The position numbers and the translations under genes are program-made. Of a stretch of DNA of 64,000 nucleotides, positions 9,910-20,065 are shown one piece after another; position 1 is the stretch's first letter; every line of letters begins with the position of its first letter. The notes below the pieces were generated by a model. That model was not told the DNA's origin, made no database searches, and worked only from the letters and a program-made list of their open reading frames with translations. This DNA is from Nematopogon swammerdamellus (Eukaryota; Arthropoda; Insecta; Lepidoptera; Adelidae). The DNA is taken from positions 1,905,501-1,969,500 of the forward strand of contig OX336340.1 of the NCBI GenBank assembly GCA_946902875.1, in the 5' to 3' direction.

Positions 9910-10693
9910 ACTAATAATAAATCTGCAAGGGATGGTCATGGAGGAAGATACTTTGTTTTATTGTTTATTGTATAATTTCATCCACAGGTAGGTAACCTAC
10001 GCTTGGACATGTCGAAAATTCCGCCAGTTATAAATTCAATGCGAAGAAGAACTGACAAACAAACTTCGCAAGTCACAATGTTTTGTTAGTACCTTATAAG
10101 TGTTATATTATAGTAACTTATAAATAATTAACCCATACTACCGCTCACAAGAGCATTAATATTTACAGCATAAACATGAATACTGAAGAATCTGACCACA
10201 CTGCCTATTTAAATTTACCTATATCTGGTGTATATAGTGCCATCGTCAATTTGATACTTAAATATATCAAGTCAATTCAACAAATATTAGTAAAAGTTTA
10301 TTACGAAGAAATGTAATAAGTCATGTTAAAAATCTAAAGATACAAAGTGTATCCAATTGTCAAGTTATTCTGAGTTATTATGAAATATATATAGCATTTG
10401 TAGACTCTATGTATGATACTAAAACTAAATTGACGATCTCTTCTGTATGTATGTATGTAAGTTCTTCAATAACTCTTAAACCGATCATCCGAATTCGATT
10501 AAACTTAGTACAAGCACATTTAGCTATACGAGACACAGTATAGGCTAAATAAAATTCAGTTCTGGTTACGCTAAGATGTGGGTCTACAAACCGAATTGTT
10601 CCGCGTGCCGAAATAAAGTTACGGTAGCGGGCTTACTTATTTTATTTTTTTTATTCCGAATTTCACGCAAGCGAAGCCGCATGCAAAATCTAG
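9910..10693 (+). mobile_element. Helitron-B, interrupted
   Basis: 5' end ACTAATAATAAATCTGCAAG, then GGATGGTCATGGAGGAAG. The consensus resumes at about 10390 with GCATTTGTAGACTCTATG and ends GCGAAGCCGCATGCAAAATCTAG (CTAG 10690-10693). About 430 bp of unrelated sequence is inserted between. Confidence 0.7.
9960..10385. mobile_element. Insertion inside Helitron-B
   Basis: Sequence foreign to the Helitron consensus. Its GAAGAAGAACTGACAAACAAACTTC block recurs near 21410, so it is a repeat, probably a LINE 3' portion. Class not determined. Confidence 0.4.
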
Positions 10694-10760
10694 TATATAA
10701 TATATATCAAAAACACTTAACATAATATGTGTATTGAACAGGTTAGCATTGCCACACATA

Positions 10761-11004
10761 CCCTTCCCTCCTAATCTTACTTGGTGGTAGGGTTTAACCC
10801 GCCCGGGTTGGTACCACCGCACTGAATGAAACGTCGGTCTAAACGGCTATGTAAATAGTTTGTGTTTTCCGACCAGTTCAGTGTAGCCGGCACGATCAAA
10901 GGGGGAAGCACTGACATGGCACCTAGTTCACCCGGTGTTATGGGCTGACATCACGGACGTTGTGGGTGATGTAGCCAACCGTGTCAGTTTCCATAAAAAA
11001 AAAT
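10761..11004 (+). mobile_element. SINE-A, headless
   Basis: Starts in the core (ACTTGGTGGTAGGGTTTAAC, GGTTGGTACCACCGCACTGA), runs through ACGGCTATGTAAATAGTTTG and GGGAAGCACTGACATGGCAC, and ends CAGTTTCCATAAAAAAAAA then (TA)n. Confidence 0.85.
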
Positions 11005-11086
11005 ATATATATATACTAGTAAATAAATAATTAATAATGCTTTTTCAATGTGACCTATGAAATAAATCTTTTTTTAATGAAAACCA

Positions 11087-11183
11087 GGATGTGCCGAAGG
11101 AGCAATCAAATGGTGCAGTCGACAACACCACATTCACCTCTCCTTGCGAAACCACGCTCAATGAGGTGCCATCTGTCTGAAGG
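11087..11183 (+). repeat. Dispersed repeat shared with 61.3 kb
   Basis: CAATGGTGCAGTCGAC, CACCTCTCC-GCGAAACCACG and AGGTGCCAT recur at 61333-61402. Possibly a head module of another retroposon. Confidence 0.5.
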
Positions 11184-11204
11184 GGGAACTAGTTTACTAG
11201 TTTA

Positions 11205-11498
11205 TTTGTACCGTGTGGAGCCGGTACTTTAAAAGAATAGCCCCACTGCATCTCTCCCCGTGTATGTCGTAAAAGGCGACTAAGGGATATGACACCCTTC
11301 TTATATTACTAGGTGGTAGGAATGAAAGGACAGTCGAAACGGCTATGTAAATAGGTTGTGTTTTCCGTCCAGTTCAGTGTAGCCGGCACGACCGAAAGGA
11401 AGCACTGACGTGGCACCAAGTTCACCCGGTGTTACGGGCTGACATCATGGATGTTGTAGGTGATGTAGCCAACCGTGTCAGTTTCCATAAAAAAAAAA
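11205..11498 (+). mobile_element. SINE-A with second head type
   Basis: The head starts ACCGTGTGGAGCCGGTAC and contains CCCCACTGCATCTCTCCCCG and GTCGTAAAAGGCGACTAAGG. The core is partly deleted (jumps from TAGGTGGTAGG to AATGAAAGG), then the usual 3' body and CCATAAAAAAAA tail follow. The same head occurs at 23226, 30427, 52900 and 17067. Confidence 0.8.
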
Positions 11499-11579
11499 TC
11501 AGTATGTCATTCTCAAATGCAGTCATTTCTACATTGAAATTTGTTTACAGGTAAGTAAGTACGATACGAATATATACGA

Positions 11580-11905
11580 CTAGCTTTTGCCTGCAGCGGC
11601 TTCACTCGCCGTAGGCTCGGTTTAATAGCAAATCCGATTTAAACAAAATATGATAATAAACGATCACTTCTCTTATAATTTCTCTCTCTCTCTCCCGTCC
11701 ATACTTTACCATACTTTCTTTGATACTGCTCAGCCCTAAGGCTATTTAGCGTGATCGTATATAGCCTATAGTGAGCCTCAAGAACTACTCTTTCAATTGG
11801 TACACACCGCATCAAAATCTGTTCAGTGGTTCCGGAGTGTACTTCAAACATACATACATACAGACAGACGTTCCCTTTTATAAGAAGTAGAGAAGAGATA
11901 GAGAT
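11580..11905 (-). mobile_element. Helitron-C, non-autonomous
   Basis: CTAG 3' terminus at 11580-11583 (plus view CTAGCTTTTGCCTGCAGC), then GTTTAATAGCAAATCCGATT, a (TC)n tract, GGCTATTTAGCGTGATCG, GACAGACGTTCCCTTTTATA and AAGAAGTAGAGA. Sister copies at 44180-44485 and 61613-61918. Confidence 0.7.
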
Positions 11906-12567
11906 AGAGAAGTTAGAGATAGATAACACAATAGAACACCTCATCGTGGCGTGGCATACGCGTACCTTAGGTCACTATCAGGTACCAGTTCAGTAGTTAT
12001 TGCACTGCAATTAGGTACGCAAATCAGTCAGAGTAGATACTGCAAGAGTAACATGTCGTCACAACGGTGAGAGGTTGCGTGGGAGGTTGCTTGGGGTGTG
12101 TGGCGGCTGACGAGCACGCAGGGCGGCCGCGGTGAAGGCGGCGGCGATGACTGGGCAGCGGTATAGAAGATGAGAGCTTGGGCGCCGCCGCCCCGCCGCC
12201 TCCGGCACCACCACCGGTACGGGGGAGGCACCAAACTCGCTGTAGCGGCGGGCGGCGGGTGGCGCCGAGCGGAGGGGGCGGGCGGCAGAGTTTTCCCGCT
12301 GGAGGCAGCGGCGCGGCGGGGGGGCGGGGGTGCGGTGCGCGCGGCGCCCGCCACGTGCCGCGCTCAGTCCCGGTCCGACCGCCGGCCAGCGCGCACGCGA
12401 CCGTCGCACGTACCGACCGAGCGCGGAACTATGACACAGAACGACCGCGGGCGCAGCGCACGCACGCGCGCCCGCCGCCTCGCTCCCGTCGCCCGAGTTT
12501 GACTTTAAAAATAGGGCCGGTGCGCGCGCGAAGAGCGGGCGATGCGCGGCCCGCGCGCGCGCGCGAC
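11906..12567 (+). promoter_or_regulatory. Putative promoter and 5' leader of the vein-like gene
   Basis: Composition changes sharply to CpG-rich from about 12110, and the low-CpG repeat DNA ends at 11905. An insect initiator-like ATCAGTCA sits at 12024-12031 and a second TCAGT near 12364. These are candidates only. Upstream ATGs at 12431 and 12542 lie out of frame with the main start and could act as short upstream frames. No clear TATA box is seen at the expected distance. Confidence 0.4.
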
Positions 12568-13099
12568 ATGAGCGCGCGCCGCTACGCCTACTGCGCCTGG
12601 GCCGTCGTGGTGTGCTCCTGCCTCTGCTCGGCGGCGGCGCGCGATCTGCTGGACGTGCGGCTCCAGGCGCCGGGCGCGCCCGCCCCGCCGCCCGCGCCGC
12701 CCCCGCCCAGCCACCAGCCGCGGCGCCGCCACCGGCGCGGCTACTGCGAGCGCGCCGACCCGGCCTGGCGCGCCTACCTCGCGCCGGCCGTCTTCGAGGG
12801 ACGCGTGCGATCGGTGGGCGGCAGCGGAGGAGAGGAGCGCTCCGCCACGCTCGAGGTGCGACGCGTGATGAAGAAGGCGGGCGGGTGGCCGCGTCGCGAC
12901 GCCGTGCTGCGGCTCAAGCTAGCGCCGCCGCCGCGCGCGCCCGACTGCACCGGCCGCTTCGAAGTGCCCCTGAGGAACGGCCGCAACTACATAGTGTTCG
13001 CCGAGCGGCGCGGCCACGGCGCCTACGCCCTCGGCCCGCCGCTCAAGCGCACCAGGAAGCTAGTGAAGAGAGTGCGCGCCGTCTTCGCGCCGAACTATC
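12568..13099 (+). CDS. vn: First coding exon of a Vein/neuregulin-like secreted EGF-receptor ligand (partial)
   Basis: Encodes 177 codons plus one base, then a splice donor GTGAGT at 13100 (phase 1). Residues 1-24 are a signal peptide (hydrophobic CAWAVVVCSCLCSAAA). 34-50 is proline-rich, and 51-57 is PRRRHRR, a possible furin-type cleavage site. Residues 58-177 match the pattern I recall from the N-terminal part of Vein and the neuregulins: Cys60, AVFEGRVRSV, TLEVRRVMKKAGGW, VLRLKL, Cys127, RNYIVFAE, then a basic stretch ending at NY. The family is a secreted EGF-receptor ligand whose Ig and EGF domains lie in later exons; neither is in this window. The ATG at 12568 is the first in its open frame, which stays open upstream without another ATG, and it directly precedes the signal peptide. 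Coding DNA is extremely GC-rich. Homology is judged by eye, and another neuregulin-like ligand is the main alternative. Confidence 0.65.
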
Positions 13100-14477
13100 G
13101 TGAGTGCTCTCAGTTTACTTTATTTCGCGACTACCCGCACCATTTTAGCGGCGGCACTTCGCTTTCGGTGCTTCTTCCGCGTATTGTACGTAGGTGCTTC
13201 TACCATCACGGACGGTAGTCGTCCACGATCGTAACGTACTCAGCAGTCGACACTTTTGCTGACTGTTATACCCAAGAAAAGCTATCGTCCAGCGTGAGAT
13301 GACGGCCGAGCAAACGGAAACATGATCATCTAATAACCGAGTTAGTACTGTCAAGAAGTCATCGTTGTGACAATCCTAGTGCACAAATGGCCAAGTTTAG
13401 AAGTCCTCACCGTCTTCCGTCTACAGGGGAAGATGCGGTGAGAGCACTCGCAGATTGCCTGCAATGAGCAAACGCTCGGTGCTGCTGGATCGGTAATGAG
13501 GTTATGATTAACGGTCTCACGGCCGCCGTGGCGGCGGCGCCTGAGACGCGAGCGAAATGCGCGATGAAGCTCGACCCGACGACGACGACGGCTCCGCGAA
13601 ATACTATTGCCAAATATGTCTTAGTGGCCGCCGGTGGCTGCATCGCACGGCGGAGGCGACGTGCGGCAGATGCATTCTGCGACCTTCCAGCCGCAGCCAG
13701 TTCTCGGCACGCACACGCCTCCGCCGCGGAGACATCTGCGGATAGCTCGCTCGACGCGCCGCCTTCGCCTCCGCCGCTGCGGTTGCATTGTCGGCGGAGA
13801 CTCGTTTGCCGAGCTCCACTTTACACGGCACATAAAGATGTTATGATCGCATGTGACAGGTTATTGTTAGTGGAGCGACGGCCGCTGCGCCGGCGGGTGG
13901 AGGCGACTCTCGTCGCACCGGTTGCGTCATCGTGCCGATAATGGCCCGGCAGTAAAGTTGAGCTCCCGGTAGGACCTCCTGGTTGACTCATCTTGGGCCT
14001 CGCACCATTTTTATGACGTTATTAATTTCTTCACTAATAGTATTTATTTATTAAAATTCGTCGGTAACACACAAACAGGCATGACGATCCTATTAGCACT
14101 ACTCGCTAGGATCCAACGTTCAATCCAAGTCAATAAGTCATAGTGGATAAATGAGGTCGACGACCCGAGAGTGGCATTTTCGAAATTGTCTAAACATCAT
14201 TGAAACCATGAATAACATTACAAAACTTATTCGATTATGTAACTCTTCTTCTACTTTGAAATAAGTGCAAGGTACATCATGATAAGCTAACAATCAATCA
14301 AAAATTTCAAATTTAGTTTACTTCAACCTTCTGAAAACAGTCCAACATCCCCGCACTCGTAATCACAATGACAAGCATCGCAAGCTAATTTAAACTACCT
14401 GAAGCTTTTCCATTAAGCCAAAGTCCGCTAAACGTAAACCTCGCGAAACTGCTACACAGTAACACCAACAATGAAAT
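13100..14477 (+). other. Start of the first intron (CpG-rich to about 13930)
   Basis: Begins GTGAGTGCTCTCAG. CpG-rich up to about 13930, with open frames on both strands that reflect composition rather than coding. CACGGCCGCCGTGGCGGCGG near 13518 can fold. From 13950 the sequence is AT-rich and appears unique. Possible regulatory sequence. The intron assignment depends on the exon call. Confidence 0.5.
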
Positions 14478-14490
14478 TGATTTTAACATA

Positions 14491-14779
14491 CATACATACA
14501 TACCACACACGCTGAATCCCGTCAATCGGGGTAAGCAGAGTAATCGGTGTTGTGCTGCAAGAACTCTAGTAAATTACAGCACAACACCGACCACCAAGTT
14601 TCGCAAAGTATTCGAACAAGATTCAATCGATCAAGCAGCAAGTAAGGCACGAAGACCCACCTGCTGCATGACTCGGTGGAAGTACCGTGCCAAGGTGAGA
14701 GGTGGCGACCCTGTCGCCCTTTAGCACGGCATCTTGTCCTTATCCTTTAGTCGCCTCTTACGACGGGAGAGATGCAGTC
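14491..14779 (-). mobile_element. SINE-E, intact, with 13-bp target duplication
   Basis: Flanked by perfect duplications TGATTTTAACATA (14478-14490 and 14780-14792). On the minus strand it starts ACTGCATCTCTCCCGTCGTA, includes AAGGGCGACAGGGTCGCCAC and TCGGTGTTGTGCTG, and ends GATTGACGGGATTCAGCGTG followed by a (TATG)n tail. A long duplication plus a 3' simple-repeat tail indicates insertion by target-primed reverse transcription. The first ~35 bases resemble part of the second SINE-A head. Confidence 0.85.
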
Positions 14780-14792
14780 TGATTTTAACATA

Positions 14793-17066
14793 TCGTGAAA
14801 AAATACTTGATAACATAACATTGGGGCTTGCCTCACGCATGATATTACGAGCGACGACGGCGACGCGAACGTCCAAACCCTCTACAAATATATCCTGCTG
14901 TTAGACATCGGCAAAATATTTGAGAACATCATCGTTCGTAGACCTGCCCCCGCCGCTGTGGCTGCGGAGGCATGTCGCGTCGCGCCGCTCAGACAGTGTG
15001 TCGCTATTTTCAGCGCGACCATCGATAAATTCGGCAGACGCTATATTTCAGGAGACGACTGTCGAAACGTCCAATCGAGAATTTCACAAAAATACCCGAA
15101 GAGCATAATGTGACAAATAAAAATTCCAGCGCATTAAATATAGAGCCCGCGGAGCCGACTTTATCTGTTGACGGTATTCCGGCATCGCCTTACTTACAAC
15201 GATGCTTCATGTACTGGCGTAAAAGTCGTTTATTGGCCACTAAACATCGGCGTTGACAACGAGGGGGCTTAATTGATGTATCGTGAAAATGGCGATGTTT
15301 TACTGGCCGGCTACGACTCTATCCGAATTGACGATGCCTCTACTCTAACCGCCCGCCGCTGTCTGTGAACTGGATCCTTAAAACTTGATTGATCGATGAT
15401 CAAAGTTAACGATGGGAATGTCCTCCGCTAGTCGCACAATCTTATTAAGTTCCCAAGACCGACATTGAGAGCACACTTTGACGTATGCGTCAGCTTTACG
15501 ATTCACTGCTCCGACTCAGATCGATCGTCTTCAGTCGGCTCGACATCAAACATCGAGGTGCAGCGCATCAATCTCTGCGCTACACATGTTCTCATCACGT
15601 GACACTCGGCAATCATCATCTACCTACCGGTTACCTTGAGACTCGATGCTTCTGATTACGTCAGTTTATGATTTTACGTGCACCGATGATGGACAGTTCT
15701 TCTTTACGGAAGAATTGCGGCACTTTCATATGTCATTGCATGCATTATGGAGATTGATTGAAAGGAACGATTTATGCTCTGTTACTTCTACTATTGCTAG
15801 ATCCTTTATCAGGCTTTGGTGACGTCTCTCTTCTCAGCCTGCTGAGACGGACATCTGGATTAGATCCCCAAAATTCTTCCAAGATTCTTTGCTCTGGAGC
15901 GTTGGGCATGTTTTGATCTATTGAGGACCCTCGGTAATATATTCCGTAATGCATAAACAGGATGTGGCAGGGCGGCATCACTCGAGATGTTGCCAGTGAT
16001 TAGTGATTCCGGAGCGAGCGTGATTCGAGGAGATCGACGCAAGATGTCCTTATTGTGTCGAGATACGCCCGCGGCTGCCGGCGCGGCGCCGCACCTTACC
16101 TGGACCGCCTAGACGTTTTTCTGCATAATATAAATACCAAGACTCGGCTACTGCTCGGGTAGATTACTCCAACCTCACTTAACACGGTTACTAAATAGAT
16201 TGACGAAATTACTGTATCATCGCAAAAAACGCAGTCCACGTCAATTACACGACGTTTACAGGTTATGCAAGGAGTTTAATCGTTTAACCAATTAAACTGT
16301 TGTCTGACCAGATGGCTCCACTAATATTATCATCGATGGGACCTGTAGGTTTACAGCGCCGAATGAAGTTCACGAACTCAAACATCGCGACAATACTTCC
16401 GACCACTGAAATACTCCCCGCGTCTAAGATTATCCAAAAAATAACTAAGACTCGCTCCTGAGCAAAGGCATCGTGTTCGGATAAACTGTTGACGTTTTCG
16501 CCACCGGCGATACCGACTCTAATCACTTTCGGGATAAGAGACATTTTCAAACGAAACTCACCGGCGCCGCTGAAGCCGCCGTCTTGCACCATGTGTCACA
16601 TATCACTCAACGAACGAAACGCGCTCCAAATAAAAAAGACGAAAAAGCATCTCTTAAATAACGCTCGCTCGCGCCTCACAACAGAAGAGCCCTTAGACAA
16701 ATAGATTGCCTTCATTTCTTCTCGTAATTAATTGGAATAGTTAATAAAAAATAAATGCGACGGGCACGTGCGGTTGCGTTGTACTATTTATAGATTTTTA
16801 CTCGATATCCAGTTGCAGGCAGTCGCTATACTTAGCTCCGAAAACATTAATAAATATCGCACATTACAAGATTATGACGACTAATTTATAACGCCCACAG
16901 CTTTAACCACAACGGCAAGAGGGGCTTGTGAAAAACAAAGTCGATCCCCTGACGAGATACCGCGCCCAGACGCTGCCGGCTAGTGGATTTGTCTCGTATA
17001 GCATAATTTTATGGTGAATAGAAGTACATTGTATTTTTGAATCTATACAAAAACTTTATTCTTTAT
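14793..17066 (+). other. Mostly unique intronic sequence
   Basis: No repeat family seen elsewhere in the window occurs here, and no long open frame has a known domain (frames at 15772-16042 and 16284-16592 on the minus strand look random). A short GC-rich patch lies near 16065-16110. As the least repetitive stretch beside a developmental ligand exon it is a candidate enhancer region (inference). Confidence 0.45.
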
Positions 17067-17505
17067 ATACCTTTGTACCGTGTGGGGTCGGTACTTAAAA
17101 AGAATAGCCCCACTGCATCTCTCCCCGTCGCATGTCGTAAAAGTCGACTAAGGGATCGTCAGCCTCGGCAGCTTAATGGTGCGGTCAGTTATTGGATGGA
17201 TGACCGCCCGACTGTTGGAGGCTGACCGTGGTTCGGATACCACGCTAAACTGTAGGTCCCTTCCCTTCTTACCTTACTAGGTGGTAGGGTTTATCCCGGC
17301 CGGGTTGGTACCACCGCACTGAGCGAAACGTCGGTCGAAACGGCTATGTAAATAGTTCGTGTTTTCCGTCCAGTTTAGTGTAGCCGACATGAAATGAAGG
17401 GAAGCACTGACATGGCACCTAGTTCACCCTGTGTTATGGGCTGACATCACGGATGTTGTAGGTGATGTAGCCAACCGTGTAAGGTTCCATAAAAAAAAAA
17501 AAAAA
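17067..17505 (+). mobile_element. SINE-A, composite with both heads
   Basis: Starts with the second head (ACCGTGTGGGGTCGGTACTT, CATCTCTCCCCGTCGCATG), continues directly into the tRNA/5S-type head (CAGCCTCGGCAGCTTAATGG, ATTGGATGGATGACCGC, B-box-like GGTTCGGATACC), then core, 3' body and a CCATAAAAAA tail of about 14 A. It shows the two heads can be in series. Confidence 0.8.
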
Positions 17506-17864
17506 CACAACTTGCAATACTTTCACTACTCTATGAAGCTTTCCGACAGTGATAGCTATTCAAGACTTATTCTTCGGTAGAAAATAAGCCAGCGCCTCCG
17601 TCTTCTAGCCATACCAATCTGTTTATTTTTCTACGAGTGCCCCGGATTCTAGTTGAAACTGTTCCTATGATCTGCGTCTTTGTTTTCAACCACGATGTGT
17701 GATTTTATAATTTTATGGTGAAATTGTTTAAATTTTTTTAAATATTTATTGTCTACAACAAATAACAATTACATAATTCACCAACACTGATGTATACCGA
17801 CTTTATCACTGTTATCGTCAAGTTTATTTATTCATACGAGTATCAATTTAATACTTCCATAATT
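17506..17864. other. Unassigned AT-rich sequence
   Basis: No gene or known repeat recognised. Confidence 0.4.
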
Positions 17865-18310
17865 CTAACTGTAGCTCATTAAAACGTGATCGATCACTGA
17901 TTCCAATAATAACAGGTGGGGCAAAACTAATGTCATAATGTGAATTGGCTGCCCTTTTCTTAGAAATGAAAAAATGGGCTCTGTTTTCACGGAAAGTTTA
18001 TTTGAAGGTAAGGTGAAGGTAAAATTGATGACATTATTTAAAAATATGGTATCGGTCAAATGACCACCTCCTGAGTTGATGCACATTTGTGCTCGTTTTA
18101 CGGCATTTTGTATTGCTGCTAGCAAAACGTTTGGCTCCAATTTGGTGTTTTCTTCTTCAATGTAAATGATGGCTTTCAAGACTTGCAAGATTTGTGGTCT
18201 GTTGTGGTAAATAGCGAGATTTCAAAAACTCCCAAAGGAAGAAGTCTTGCGCCGTGGAAGGACGGCGAGGATAACGACCATGAAATTCACGGTGCGTTAA
18301 AACCATAGAA
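17865..18310 (-). pseudogene. Mariner/Tc1-type transposase C-terminal relic
   Basis: Minus-strand translation gives DFF-LWEFLKSR-like text near 18210-18250, then a helix-rich stretch and AIQNAVKRAQMCINSGGGHL (about 18050-18120). It resembles the WG(Y/F)LK and RR...C...NGGHF signatures at the C-terminus of mariner-like transposases. Frames are broken and no catalytic centre remains. The terminal repeats were not located. Identification is by motif order only. Confidence 0.5.
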
Positions 18311-19539
18311 TTAAACTAAAGTCAATGGTTAAAACAACAGACCTGAAATTGGTCAAATAAGCAGTACCAATAATTCCGCGTTCTTCTAGTGTGTATCGCT
18401 CCCACGATGATCGCTCCGTGATCGCTCCATTGCTCGTTGTCAACTAATTCTCTATGTGTCTACAACATAAAATGTCAAGGCACAATGGCATTTGACGTCA
18501 TTTGAAAAAATTATGCCACATGTAAATATTATGACAACCTAAAATTAATATGAATTTGTGTCCATGAAATATTGTTAATTTTGTGTGCACTTCTTTACTT
18601 GGAAAAATAAATATCTGAATCGGTATATCATGACAACACCCAAACTCAATTTTCACTATAATTTAATTTGCTATAAATTTGTTCAATAACATATCCAGCA
18701 AGGATGCGTATTAATCACCCAGTACAGAACAGCAATTAACACCGATCAACGCCTGCCAACGGCGACAACTTCATAACGGGCACTTTTAATCCAGTCTAGC
18801 CTACTGGTAGTGGACTATACCACTTATAGACCATTACTTTATAGTGTGGCCATTGCCGGGTATATAAGCTCGCAGTGGCATATCAGTACGTCGCTGTCCT
18901 CATAACCACAGCCCATTCCAATGAACCTGCGCCGTGCCTCTATGTCACCGATGCTTGGTCGTCCTTCTTCGTACACGGAGATCAGTAAGACCATCGGTGT
19001 TTAGATTTCATCGCCGACTCTTTCATCTTTCTTGAGTACCTTTTGATTGTAAAGCTTTACTACTCATCCGTTACTACCATTAATTATTACTTCTAATTGT
19101 TTTACAACTTTTTTAGGCTTTAAAGAGGGAAAAAACGGAACCTTTATAAGATCACTCTTGTGTCTGTCTGTCACACTGTCACAGCTTATTTTCTCCGAAT
19201 CTGCTGGACACAAAAAGTTTAAATTTGGTACTTACATATTATATAGATTTTGACGACCTAATCACGGACTTATAGCGTACATGAACGAATTTCCATCTTG
19301 GGGATCAATTTTGGGCACAAATTTTATTAAGACAGTAATTTTTTTTTCAAGTGCATCATCTGACGGAATTATAAGAAATGCAAATATGATATTTTATATT
19401 ATTTTTAAATTCATAGTTTAACTGATATTAAAGAAAATATACGAAGATAATCTAGCATTCATTCATCCGATGTACCATAGCATAGGTGCTCGGCATAGCC
19501 AATTCTATGTTTCATTGTTATTATTTTTTGATTACCTCT
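18311..19539. other. Unassigned sequence with retroposon debris
   Basis: An AATAAATATCTGAATC end near 18606 matches the insert at 3820-4049. 19110-19440 has the look of a diverged G-type dispersed repeat (GGAACCTTTATAAGATCAC, GTCTGTCTGTCAC). No gene seen. Confidence 0.4.
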
Positions 19540-19735
19540 GGTAGGTTGCGGCTGAAAAACAGCGTCAGCTGGGCGCAATCCCAGCTAGGCATATGCTGAG
19601 CCGCTACCTATTTACATACTGCACTTAGGTTGTGCTGAGATTAAATGTGTTTTAATGTAGGTAAGTATAATGTAAAAAGTGTGTAAATAAAAATATTTTA
19701 TTCTTATTCTTATTCTATTCTATCTCGCGAAATCA
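19540..19735 (+). mobile_element. LINE 3' end
   Basis: Contains CGTCAGCTGGGCGCAATCCC and ends AATAAAAATATTTTATTC with (TTATTC)n, the style of a non-LTR retrotransposon 3' terminus. No coding remains. Confidence 0.5.
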
Positions 19736-20065
19736 CGCCCAGGGGAGATTTCATATCAGCAAATTTGCGGACTGTTGTAGGACCCAGCCTGTTAATACTA
19801 CGTTTAAAGCTTCCAACTGCATACTATAAAAGCATAAAATATTGTAGATATTTTTATTGTAATTTAACGGAACGGTTGGTCATTATTATCTCAATCTTAG
19901 GAATGTCAACAAGTTGATTTGATATCAAACAATATTCGAACTTGAAAAACCTGTGCAGATTAATTCGATAAAACCGATTTCAGGCATTATCTTTATCTAC
20001 TCGAAACGCATCCAATTCAGATAGCATAATAGCACCCGCATAAATGCAGTTCCTATTCAAGTACT

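Noticed and set aside
12178..12567. In-frame extension upstream of the vein-like start
   Set aside because: Open for 130 codons but without any in-frame ATG; GC-rich DNA has few stops. The signal peptide begins at 12568.
12612..13103. Alternative overlapping frames in the vein-like exon
   Set aside because: Ala/Arg/Pro-rich shadow frames typical of extreme GC content; only the chosen frame has domain-like sequence.
13504..13941. Second coding exon or gene in the CpG-rich intron start
   Set aside because: Frames occur on both strands with low-complexity Ala/Arg/Pro content and no domain; no matching splice acceptor and homology visible.
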